Positions 1 through 6,054 of a stretch of 7,123 bases of DNA are shown here, piece after piece; the first letter of the stretch is position 1, and every line of letters begins with the position of its first letter. Location: the NCBI GenBank assembly GCA_018897875.1, contig JAHIKF010000063.1, forward strand, positions 1-7,123, read 5' to 3'. The translations under genes were made by a program, and so were the position numbers. The notes below the pieces were generated by a model. That model made no database searches, had not been told where the DNA came from, and worked only from the letters and a program-made list of their open reading frames with translations. The DNA is from Pseudomonadota bacterium (lineage in GTDB: Bacteria > Desulfobacterota > Desulfobaccia > Desulfobaccales > 0-14-0-80-60-11).

Positions 1-1
1 A

Positions 2-187
2 AAGGCGTCGGAGCACGCCCCCGGTCAACCTGCCATACTATACCATTTGGCGTGGTGTGAAGCCAAACTGGGAGACACGGCCGCGGCTCGGGCAGCTCTC
101 CAAAAGGCGCTGGACAGCAAGACCAAATTTATGGAGCGGGACGCGGCCCAAAAGCTGCTGGACAGTCTCCCCGCCGGAGGGAAATAG
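2..187 (+). CDS. C-terminal end of a TPR-repeat protein (PrsT-like), 5' truncated by the window
   Basis: An open frame enters from the left edge and ends at TAG 185-187, giving 61 residues. It contains a clear tetratricopeptide-type helix pair: AILYHLAWCEAKLGDTAAA followed by RAALQKALDS, then a closing helix with ERDAAQKLLDSL. The small-residue/aromatic spacing (A..YHLAW...LGD...A...L..AL) is that of TPR proteins, and the ending with an ER-AA-LL helix resembles the C-terminus of the XrtA/PEP-CTERM-associated TPR lipoprotein PrsT. That subfamily name is inferred from the ending and from the kinase and ATPase farther along; any TPR protein of a secretion or EPS locus could end this way. The start, signal peptide and most repeats lie outside the window. 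It runs in the same direction as manC, 195 bases upstream. Confidence 0.75.
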   Translation, partial: KASEHAPGQPAILYHLAWCEAKLGDTAAARAALQKALDSKTKFMERDAAQKLLDSLPAGGK

Positions 188-382
188 TCCGGTCTCGGTC
201 AGCTACCGGTTGGGAGAACCCTTGCCCCACGGGCCGCGAGACCCCGATTGCCTCCGAGGCAGGGGATGGTGGAGTCTTTTGCCTATCCCCCCTGACGGTG
301 ATCCTCCCGGAACCCAAGACTCCTCCAGGCCATCTTAAGGCGTGAGCACGACTATACCCGTTTTTCTGGAAAGGGAGCAACC
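188..382 (+). other. manC 5' leader / intergenic region with possible RNA structure
   Basis: This 195-base gap has no convincing reading frame and no canonical terminator (no hairpin followed by a T-run). It contains several inverted repeats: GGTCTCG 191-197 with CGAGACC 237-243, enclosing two small hairpins (GGTT/AACC 208-220 and GCCC/GGGC 224-234); a TGCCT/AGGCA hairpin 249-261; GGGGAT/ATCCCC 262-290; and GGAGTCTT 271-278 with AAGACTCC 316-323. The last pairing would join the loop of the 262-290 hairpin to downstream sequence, as in a pseudoknot. In a GC-rich stretch of this size, 7-8 base inverted repeats arise by chance, so this is a candidate structured leader only. I found no match to a riboswitch consensus I know and no good sigma-70 promoter. 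Confidence 0.25.
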
Positions 383-1813
383 ATGGTTGATGCCGCAAAA
401 ATTCCTCTCTATGGCGTAATTCTGGCCGGGGGATGGGGGACCCGGTTTTGGCCCCTGAGCCGCTCCCAGTACCCCAAGCAGGTCCTGCGCCTGCTGGGCT
501 CCGAATCCATGCTGCAAACCACCGTCGAACGCCTGCTGCCTCGGATTCCCGCCCAGCGCCAGGCGGTGGTGACCAACGCCGGCCAGGCCGAACTTATTCA
601 CCAGGAATTGCACCGCAAGGGCTGGGACGAGGTCCGCATCTGGATTGAACCCGAGGGCAAAAATACCGCCGCGGCGGTGGGGCTGGCCGCGGTTTACCTG
701 GGAGAGGCGGCCGAAGAGGCCGTCATGGCGGTGTTCCCGGCCGATCATTTCATCCGGGACCAGGCCAGTCTGCTCCAGGCCCTGGACCTGGCCGCCCACT
801 GGGCCCAGGCCGGCTACCTGGTGACCTTCGGCATTCCCCCTACCCGTCCGGAGACGGGCTATGGCTACATCAAGCAGGGGGCTCCCCTGGATGACCAGGG
901 GAAAGTTTTCCGGACCGACCGGTTTATCGAAAAGCCCCCCCTGGACCGGGCCACGGAGTTTGTGGCCGCAGGCGGTTACTACTGGAACAGCGGCATCTTT
1001 GTCTTTCGCCGGGATGTCTTGCTGGCCGCCATGTGCCGTTATTTGCCCGACCTTTACCGGGAACTGGCCCGGCTGCAGGTCAAGGAGAACCGGCCACCTC
1101 TGGCCGAAGTCTATCAAAATTGCCCCAGCATCTCGTTGGATCACGGCATCCTCGAGAAGGCCGAGAACGTGGCGGTGGTGCCGGTGGAGATGGGCTGGAA
1201 CGACGTGGGGACCTGGGAAGCCGTGCACGAGCTGTTCCCCCGGGATGAGCGGGCTAACGTGCTCCTGGGCCGGGTACTGGACCAGGGGAGCCAGGACTGC
1301 ATCCTCTTTGCCCAAAACCGTCTGGTGGCCACCATCGGTTTAGAGCGGATTATCGTCGTGGATACCCCGGATGCCACGCTGGTCTGCCACCGGGACCGGG
1401 CCCAGGAGGTCAAAGACCTGGTGACCGAGTTGCACCGGCAACAGATGGTGGAGTCGGTGCAGCACACCACCGTGGAGCGTCCCTGGGGCCGCTATACGGT
1501 CATGGACGAGGGGCCGAGTTTTAAGGTCAAACGGATCGTGGTGGACCCGGGCCAAAAGCTCAGTCTCCAGGTGCACCAGCACCGGGCGGAACACTGGGTG
1601 GTGGTCACGGGCACCGCCCGGGTCACCATCGGTCAGGAGGTCAGCCTGGTGGGGAGCAATCAGAGCGTCTACATCCCCCAGAAGACCCCGCATCGCCTGG
1701 AAAACCCCACGGTGGAGCCCATCCAGCTCATCGAGGTCCAGACCGGGGTCTACCTGGAAGAAGACGATATCCAGCGCCTGGAGGATGACTACTGGCACCC
1801 GGATCAGGACTAA
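383..1813 (+). CDS. manC: Mannose-1-phosphate guanylyltransferase / mannose-6-phosphate isomerase (bifunctional, type II PMI)
   Basis: A cytosolic enzyme making GDP-mannose: the C-terminal domain interconverts fructose-6-P and mannose-6-P, and the N-terminal domain joins mannose-1-P to GTP (EC 5.3.1.8 / 2.7.7.13). The 476 residues match the usual length of the ManC/AlgA/CpsB family. The nucleotidyltransferase domain (about 8-290) opens with the pyrophosphorylase signature LAGGWGTRFWPLSR (residues 14-27) followed by YPKQ (30-33), and has the FIEKP motif at 181-185. The cupin-type isomerase domain (about 360-470) has RPWG at 366-369 and the type II PMI signature QVHQHRAEHW at 396-405, with the presumed metal-binding His/Glu residues intact. 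ATG 383 is supported by AAGGGAG at 371-377, five bases upstream. Residue 18 is Trp where Ser, Lys or Arg is more usual. A separate phosphomannomutase, not in this window, is needed to link the two reactions. The plus-strand EPS genes follow downstream. Confidence 0.95.
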   Translation: MVDAAKIPLYGVILAGGWGTRFWPLSRSQYPKQVLRLLGSESMLQTTVERLLPRIPAQRQAVVTNAGQAELIHQELHRKGWDEVRIWIEPEGKNTAAAVGLAAVYLGEAAEEAVMAVFPADHFIRDQASLLQALDLAAHWAQAGYLVTFGIPPTRPETGYGYIKQGAPLDDQGKVFRTDRFIEKPPLDRATEFVAAGGYYWNSGIFVFRRDVLLAAMCRYLPDLYRELARLQVKENRPPLAEVYQNCPSISLDHGILEKAENVAVVPVEMGWNDVGTWEAVHELFPRDERANVLLGRVLDQGSQDCILFAQNRLVATIGLERIIVVDTPDATLVCHRDRAQEVKDLVTELHRQQMVESVQHTTVERPWGRYTVMDEGPSFKVKRIVVDPGQKLSLQVHQHRAEHWVVVTGTARVTIGQEVSLVGSNQSVYIPQKTPHRLENPTVEPIQLIEVQTGVYLEEDDIQRLEDDYWHPDQD

Positions 1814-1871
1814 ACGTCCGTGACCGAAGCCTTAGCCACCCCCAAGAATGGGAGTTCCTGTCGGGACGGGT

Positions 1872-2045
1872 TATAGCGAATGCCAAAGGTATTTTCCGAT
1901 AGCGGAATCATTCTAATCCCCCCTAACCCCCCTTTAGAAAAGGGGGGAACTATAAGGAATACCTATTAAAGTCCCCCTTTGGAAAAGGGGGATTTAGGGG
2001 GATTTAAGAACCGGCAACAGGAAGGAATTTATGGCAAACGGTATA
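1872..2045. mobile_element. MITE-like element with terminal inverted repeats and two internal G/C hairpins
   Basis: The 174-base element starts with TATAGCGAATGCCA (1872-1885) and ends with the imperfect inverse of it (2032-2045, 11 of 14 matches). If the outer TA is a target duplication, the element proper is 1874-2043. Inside are two arms that are near reverse complements of each other: 1914-1949, with a 9-bp hairpin CCCCCCTTT-AGA-AAAGGGGGG (1927-1947), and about 1967-2008, with an 8-bp hairpin CCCCCTTT-GGA-AAAGGGGG (1973-1991). A small hairpin TTCCG-ATAG-CGGAA lies at 1894-1907. It encodes no transposase. Its right part, 1948-2045, recurs inverted at 7123-7026 (93 of 98 bases). TA-flanked termini would suit mobilisation by an IS630/Tc1-type transposase, which is inference. 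It lies between manC and the epimerase and could act as a terminator or insulator. Confidence 0.7.
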
Positions 2046-2114
2046 TCTTCTGCGCCAGGATTTATGGTCCACCAGGACCAGGTGGCGAATTATCATGACC
2101 ATATGGACAACTAG
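2031..2114 (+). CDS. Candidate short upstream ORF (27 aa) in front of the epimerase
   Basis: ATG 2031 is preceded by GGAAGG (2020-2025) at good spacing. The frame runs 27 codons (MANGISSAPGF...HDHMDN) to TAG 2112-2114, which directly abuts the epimerase ATG at 2115 in the same frame. The first five codons lie inside the end of the MITE-like element and the rest is unique sequence. The epimerase has no obvious Shine-Dalgarno of its own, so translation of this ORF could feed ribosomes to it (termination-reinitiation). The 27 residues resemble nothing I recognise. It could equally be a chance open frame created by the element's end. Two mutually exclusive small hairpins, GGTCC/GGACC (2066-2079) and CCACC/GGTGG (2069-2085), lie within it. 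Confidence 0.3.
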   Translation: MANGISSAPGFMVHQDQVANYHDHMDN

Positions 2115-3113
2115 ATGACGGATCACACCGCTGAAATAGGCGATCATACCTTCCTGGTGACCGGCAGCGCCGGGTTTATCGGGTATCATGTGGCCCGGGC
2201 CTTGCTGGACCACGGGGCCCGGGTGGTGGGGCTGGACAACTTCAACGACTACTACTCCCCGGCCTTGAAGCATGACCGGGACCGGGAACTGCGCCGGCGC
2301 CCCAATTTTGTCTCCATTGCCGCCGACCTGACCGACCTGCCGGCCCTGGAAGCGTTGTTTCGCGCCCACCAGCCCCGGAAAATCTGCCATCTGGCGGCCC
2401 AGGCGGGGGTGCGCTACTCCCTGGTCAACCCTTTTGCCTATCAGAAGTCCAACCTGGAAGGGTTCCTGAATCTCCTGGAACTGGCCAAACGCTTTAAGCC
2501 GGAGCGCCTGGTCTATGCCTCCAGTTCCAGTGTCTATGCCGGTTTGACGGCAATGCCCTTCAGCGAGACCCAGCGGGTGGACACGCCCATTAGCCTCTAT
2601 GCGGCCACCAAAAAGGCCAACGAGCTCATGGCCCATGCCTACTCGCACCTGTTTGGCCTCCCCACCGTGGGGTTGCGGTTTTTTACGGTCTACGGCCCCT
2701 GGGGCCGGCCGGACATGGCCATGTGGCTCTTTACCGAGGCCATGCTTAAGGCGCAACCCATCAAGGTTTTTAATTACGGCCAGATGCAGCGGGATTTCAC
2801 CTATATTGACGACATCGTCCAGGGAGTGGTGGCGGCGCTGATGGCCCCGGGCCTGGATGTTTATGAGATCATCAATCTGGGGAACCACCGCGCCGAAGAA
2901 CTCCAGCGGGTGATCGGCATCCTGGAGAGTGAATTGAAGCTCAAGGCGGAGCAAAACCTTCTGCCCATCCAGCCCGGGGATGTCCCGGCCACCTATGCCG
3001 ATATCGGCAGGGCTAGAGAGAAACTGGGTTTCGAGCCGCTCACCCCCATTGATGTGGGGATTCCCCGCTTTGTCCGATGGTATTTTGATTATCACCGCCT
3101 GCCGCGCCGCTAG
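2115..3113 (+). CDS. NAD-dependent UDP-uronate 4-epimerase (UDP-glucuronate 4-epimerase family)
   Basis: An extended short-chain dehydrogenase/reductase that inverts C4 of a UDP-sugar through a 4-keto intermediate with bound NAD. The Rossmann motif TGSAGFIG is at residues 16-23, the Ser cluster SSSSVY at 136-141, and the catalytic pair YAATK at 162-166 (Y162, K166). RFFTVYGPWGRPDMA at 188-202 and NLGN at 254-257 complete the substrate side. LDNFNDYYSP after the first helix and the GPWGRPDMA block are typical of UDP-glucuronate 4-epimerases (LpsL/Cap1J type) rather than GalE. The length of 332 aa is normal. ATG 2115 is the only upstream ATG because TAG immediately precedes it; it gives about 12 residues more before the first strand than most relatives and has no clear ribosome site. 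The next gene, a UDP-sugar 6-dehydrogenase, probably makes its substrate: UDP-GlcNAcA (to GalNAcA) or UDP-GlcA (to GalA). The exact substrate cannot be read from sequence. Confidence 0.9.
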   Translation: MTDHTAEIGDHTFLVTGSAGFIGYHVARALLDHGARVVGLDNFNDYYSPALKHDRDRELRRRPNFVSIAADLTDLPALEALFRAHQPRKICHLAAQAGVRYSLVNPFAYQKSNLEGFLNLLELAKRFKPERLVYASSSSVYAGLTAMPFSETQRVDTPISLYAATKKANELMAHAYSHLFGLPTVGLRFFTVYGPWGRPDMAMWLFTEAMLKAQPIKVFNYGQMQRDFTYIDDIVQGVVAALMAPGLDVYEIINLGNHRAEELQRVIGILESELKLKAEQNLLPIQPGDVPATYADIGRAREKLGFEPLTPIDVGIPRFVRWYFDYHRLPRR

Positions 3114-3115
3114 GG

Positions 3116-3143
3116 TTGTGCTTCACAAATTGTATGGTATAAA
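3116..3143 (+). promoter_or_regulatory. Possible sigma-70-type promoter ahead of the dehydrogenase gene
   Basis: TTGTGC (3116-3121) and TATAAA (3138-3143) are separated by 16 bases, close to the -35/-10 consensus, and begin 3 bases after the epimerase stop. The AT-rich stretch stands out against GC-rich surroundings. A transcript from here would cross the hairpin repeat at 3168-3257 before reaching the gene at 3342. This rests on a consensus match by eye only. Confidence 0.25.
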
Positions 3144-3167
3144 ACGAGCCATCTTGAAGACCGGGTG

Positions 3168-3257
3168 TTTTAAGTCCCCCTTTTTTAAAAGGGGATTTAG
3201 GGGGATTATGAAGCGCTTTTTTAATCCCCCCTTACCCCCCTTTAGAAAAGGGGGGAA
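3168..3257. repeat. Hairpin repeat of the same family as 1872-2045, arms in swapped order
   Basis: The right arm (3222-3257) matches 1914-1949 at 35 of 36 bases and carries the same 9-bp hairpin, CCCCCCTTT-AGA-AAAGGGGGG, at 3235-3255. The left arm (about 3168-3211) is related to 1967-2008 and forms the 8-bp hairpin CCCCTTTT-TT-AAAAGGGG at 3177-3194, followed by ATTTAGGGGGATT. In the complete element the two arms come in the opposite order. Here the outer G-runs face each other across about 15 bases, so the whole segment can also fold as one large inverted repeat. No TATAGCG-type ends are visible beside it. It fills the 228-base gap between the epimerase and the dehydrogenase genes. Confidence 0.75.
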
Positions 3258-3341
3258 GAAAACCCCCAATTTTGATTGCCATATTAATTTTGAAGCGTCA
3301 CACGAGAGGCAGGCCGAGGCGCGTCATTGAGGATAAACTAG

Positions 3342-4658
3342 ATGGATTTGCTGAGCAAAATCAACGCAAAACAGGCCGTAGTGGGCATCATCGGTTTGGG
3401 CTACGTGGGGCTCCCCCTGGTGTTGCGCTTCGGCGAGGTGGGATTTCAGGTTTTGGGCTTTGACACGGATGCGTCCAAGGTGGAACGCCTCAACCGGGGG
3501 GAGTCCTATATCAAGCACATTCCGTCCTCCCGGCTAACCGCTTTGCTCACCCCCCGGGAGGGCGCCGGGCACTTTGCCGCCACCCACGACCTGGGCCGGT
3601 TGGGCGAACCGGATGTCCTGATCATCTGCGTGCCCACCCCCCTGACCTCGAAGCGGGAGCCGGATCTGCGCTATGTGGAACAAACCACCCGGCAGATTGC
3701 CGCCTGCCTGCGCCCCGGCCAGCTGGTGTCTTTAGAATCCACCACCTACCCCGGCACCACCGCCGAACTGCTTCTGCCCATCCTGGGCTTAAAGCACAAG
3801 GTGGGGGAAGAACTCTACCTGGTCTTCTCTCCCGAACGGGAAGACCCGGGCAACCCCACTTTTCAGGTCAACACCATCCCCAAGGTGGTGGGCGGCGTGA
3901 CCCCCGCCTGTCTGGCCCACGGGGTGGCGCTCTACTCCCAGGTGATCGACCGGGTGATTCCCGTGTCCTCCACCCAGGCGGCGGAAATGAGCAAGCTCCT
4001 GGAGAACATCTACCGGGCGGTGAACATCGCCCTGGTTAACGAACTCAAGGTGCTCTGCCTGCGCATGGGGGTGGATATCTTTGAGGTCATCGAGGCCTCC
4101 AAGACCAAGCCCTTCGGGTTCCAGGCCTTTTATCCCGGTCCGGGCCTGGGGGGCCATTGCATCCCCATCGACCCGTTTTACCTGACCTGGAAGGCCCGGG
4201 AATATGATTTTTCCACCCGCTTTATCGAACTGGCCGGGGAGATCAACAGCTCCATGCCCTATTTCGTGGTGCAGCGGGTGGCCCGGGCATTGAGCGACCA
4301 CCACCGGGCCCTGAACGGCGCCAAAATCCTGATACTGGGGGTTGCTTACAAGAAGGACGTGGATGATAATCGGGAATCTCCGGGCATGAAGATCATGGAC
4401 CTGCTCAAACAGGAAGGCGCCGAGGTCAGCTATAATGATCCCCACATCCCCCGGTGCGCCGGGATGCGGCATTACCCCCACTTCGACCTGACATCGACGC
4501 CCCTGGACGAGCGCACCCTGAAAGAATCCGACCTGGTGCTGCTGGTGACGGACCACTCGGCCTACGACTACGCCTGGATCGCCTCCCAGGCCCGCCTCAT
4601 CGTCGACACCCGCAACGCCTTCAAGGGGATAAAAGGGGATCATATTTATCCGGCTTGA
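3342..4658 (+). CDS. wbpA: UDP-N-acetyl-D-glucosamine 6-dehydrogenase (WbpA-type nucleotide-sugar dehydrogenase)
   Basis: A cytosolic NAD-dependent four-electron oxidation of the sugar C6 hydroxyl to a carboxylate. The NAD-binding domain has GLGYVG at residues 18-23. GESYIKHI at 53-60 is characteristic of the WbpA branch. The central domain has NELK with K236, and the active-site loop GPGLGGHCIPIDPFYLTW places the catalytic Cys at 273. The C-terminal UDP-binding domain has GVAYKKDVDDNRESP at 333-347. The 438-residue length matches WbpA (about 436). ATG 3342 is supported by GAGG at 3329-3332 and an in-frame TAG just upstream. The likely reaction is UDP-GlcNAc to UDP-GlcNAcA (EC 1.1.1.136). UDP-glucose or UDP-ManNAc dehydrogenases are related alternatives, but the substrate-loop motifs favour GlcNAc. 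The product would feed the upstream epimerase. The gene is convergent with the ATPase gene. Confidence 0.9.
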   Translation: MDLLSKINAKQAVVGIIGLGYVGLPLVLRFGEVGFQVLGFDTDASKVERLNRGESYIKHIPSSRLTALLTPREGAGHFAATHDLGRLGEPDVLIICVPTPLTSKREPDLRYVEQTTRQIAACLRPGQLVSLESTTYPGTTAELLLPILGLKHKVGEELYLVFSPEREDPGNPTFQVNTIPKVVGGVTPACLAHGVALYSQVIDRVIPVSSTQAAEMSKLLENIYRAVNIALVNELKVLCLRMGVDIFEVIEASKTKPFGFQAFYPGPGLGGHCIPIDPFYLTWKAREYDFSTRFIELAGEINSSMPYFVVQRVARALSDHHRALNGAKILILGVAYKKDVDDNRESPGMKIMDLLKQEGAEVSYNDPHIPRCAGMRHYPHFDLTSTPLDERTLKESDLVLLVTDHSAYDYAWIASQARLIVDTRNAFKGIKGDHIYPA

Positions 4659-4735
4659 TCGAGGCGCGGGAATGAGTGTTTTGAGGGGAGGGCCGGGGGA
4701 ATTTTTGGGTTCTTGTAAGTGATTCCCATGTCCGG

Positions 4736-4764
4736 GTAGGGGCGGGTTTTAAACCCGCCCCTAC
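4736..4764. terminator. Perfect 14+14 palindrome between convergent genes, probable bidirectional terminator / REP-like repeat
   Basis: GTAGGGGCGGGTTT (4736-4749), one central T, then its exact reverse complement (4751-4764) can form a 14-bp stem. It sits in the 250-base gap (4659-4908) between the dehydrogenase stop and the ATPase stop, which face each other, the place for a shared terminator. There is no T-run directly after the stem on either strand, so efficient intrinsic termination is not assured. Similar GGGGCGGGTTT palindromes are, from memory, common dispersed intergenic repeats in many bacterial genomes. The rest of the gap shows no supportable gene. Confidence 0.6.
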
Positions 4765-4908
4765 AGCTCATCAGCACAGGTCATCAGGGCCAGGGGCTTT
4801 GGCGCTGGGGGTCATACCAGGCCGCCATCAAATAAGCGGCGCCGGTGCAGTCGCAGCCTGAACCCGGCGGCAACCCAGGCGAACCGCGATCATTAACTCA
4901 AGGGGCCT

Positions 4909-6051
4909 TTAGCCCGGTAGCCAAAACCTGGACCACCAACTTTTCCGGGTTGGGGGCGAATTATCGCGGGTCAATTTGGGTTCGGGAAATACCGGGCGGG
5001 GCGAGCTGGGGGCTTCTGAGACCTGGACTTGCTCTCGTTGGGACGGTTTTTCGCAAATCTTAGTCATGATGGGAACCAACTGGCTGGTCATCTCCAGCAC
5101 CAAGCCCTCCAAGCGGGTCAACCGCCCGGACAAATCTTGTACTGCGGCCGACAGCCCGTTGTCAGAGGCTTGAACGCGGCTGCCCGAGGTCTCCGGCAAG
5201 GGAGCCGGGTCCTCAGCCATGGAGGACGCCTCGCTCGCGAAACCTTCCAGGCTGCCTCCTTGGGTCGAGATGACCAGATCAATAAATTCAGCGTCTATCT
5301 CATATCGGCCTTCGGCGAAGCCGGCCACCAGGGCCAGATCACACCAGGCATTGATCCGCCGGGGCACCCCTTGGGTGTAATCATAAAGTTTATCCAGGGC
5401 CGGGGTGGTAAAAATACCGCTGCCGCCGGCCCGGGCCAGGCGGAAACGGATATAGTCCCGGGTTTCCTCCCGGTCCAGGGGGCTGAGATGGTAGTGAATC
5501 GCCACCCGCTGGGCTAATTGCCGCAGCGCCGGATGCCGGAGCCGCTGCCTCAGCCCCGGTTGCCCCACCAGAATAACCTGTAAGAGAGGTTCCTTATCAG
5601 TTTGCAGGTTGGATAAAAGACGCAATTCCTCCAGGGCCTTGGGCCCCAGGTTCTGGGCCTCATCCACCACCAGGACAACGTGTTCGCCCCGGGCATGCGA
5701 CGACAGCAGGAACTGATTGAACGCCCCGAGACGGGCGACCCGGCGGCCGGCAAAATGCCCCCGAATTTGAAATTCGTTGAGCAGGAGATCCAGGAGATCT
5801 TCAGCCTCCACGGAAGTCTGATACAGGACGCCCAGACGCTGGCCGGGGCCTTTTTCTCGCAACAAGGATTTTATTAAGGTGGTCTTGCCGGTGCCTACTT
5901 CGCCCGTCAGCACCACAAACCCCATCCGCTCTTTAATGCCGTATTCCAGGTAAGCCCGGGCCAATTTGTGCTGGGAGCCCAGAAATAAATAATCCGGGTC
6001 CGGCACCAGGGTAAAGGGACGCTCCTGTAGTCCATAAAAATCTTCGTACAT
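4909..6051 (-). CDS. XrtA/PEP-CTERM locus-associated ExeA-like AAA ATPase
   Basis: An ATPase of the ExeA/GspA-like AAA type found in exosortase A-linked EPS loci (TIGR03015 kind, recognised from memory). The family signature opens the protein: MYEDFYGLQERPF...PDP, then the YLEYG block at 34-38. Walker A GEVGTGKTT is at residues 50-58 (K56), Walker B VVLVVDEAQ at 125-133, and a sensor-like VILVGQP at 159-165. GVPRRIN (228-234) marks the lid/winged-helix region. The core ends near residue 265. A further ~110 residues form a Ser/Pro/Glu-rich tail with one likely amphipathic or coiled-coil helix (about 301-332) and the C-terminus SWWSRFWLPG. There is no signal peptide or membrane segment. ATG 6051 lies 3 bases after the kinase stop with no strong ribosome site, so translation is probably coupled to the kinase. 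Its biochemical role in EPS export is not established. Confidence 0.88.
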   Translation of the reverse strand: MYEDFYGLQERPFTLVPDPDYLFLGSQHKLARAYLEYGIKERMGFVVLTGEVGTGKTTLIKSLLREKGPGQRLGVLYQTSVEAEDLLDLLLNEFQIRGHFAGRRVARLGAFNQFLLSSHARGEHVVLVVDEAQNLGPKALEELRLLSNLQTDKEPLLQVILVGQPGLRQRLRHPALRQLAQRVAIHYHLSPLDREETRDYIRFRLARAGGSGIFTTPALDKLYDYTQGVPRRINAWCDLALVAGFAEGRYEIDAEFIDLVISTQGGSLEGFASEASSMAEDPAPLPETSGSRVQASDNGLSAAVQDLSGRLTRLEGLVLEMTSQLVPIMTKICEKPSQREQVQVSEAPSSPRPVFPEPKLTRDNSPPTRKSWWSRFWLPG

Positions 6052-6054
6052 AGT

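Noticed and set aside
168..225. Resemblance of the manC leader start to RNase P (GGAGGGAAATAGTCCGG) or to a GEMM-I c-di-GMP riboswitch 3' part
   Set aside because: The first overlaps the TPR coding end and lacks the exact conserved core; the second lacks the GEMM 5' half and tetraloop-receptor elements. Both look like chance similarity.
335..1315. Long minus-strand open frame (326 codons) opposite manC
   Set aside because: It lies wholly antisense to a strongly conserved gene, has no recognisable domain or ribosome site, and is the usual shadow frame of GC-rich coding DNA.
1914..2008. CRISPR-like repeat arrangement of the C/G-run blocks
   Set aside because: The blocks are inverted arms of a hairpin element, not direct repeats separated by unique spacers, and no cas genes are present.
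2004..3095. Long minus-strand open frame (363 codons) opposite the epimerase
   Set aside because: Antisense to a complete SDR gene with all motifs in place; its translation is Gly/His/Gln-rich without family resemblance.
2031..3113. Single longer epimerase reading through an in-frame TAG at 2112 (recoded amber)
   Set aside because: The epimerase is full-length from 2115, the upstream residues do not look like an SDR N-terminus, and the start of the ORF lies in a mobile repeat.
3789..4643. Minus-strand open frame (284 codons) opposite the dehydrogenase
   Set aside because: A shadow of the dehydrogenase gene; no start signal and no recognisable motifs.
4784..4897. Minus-strand open stretch with a Cys-containing translation (GCDCTGAAYLMAAWYD) after the ATPase gene
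   Set aside because: It is only 37 codons, without an ATG at its head or a ribosome site. It could be a gene remnant, but nothing supports a coding call.
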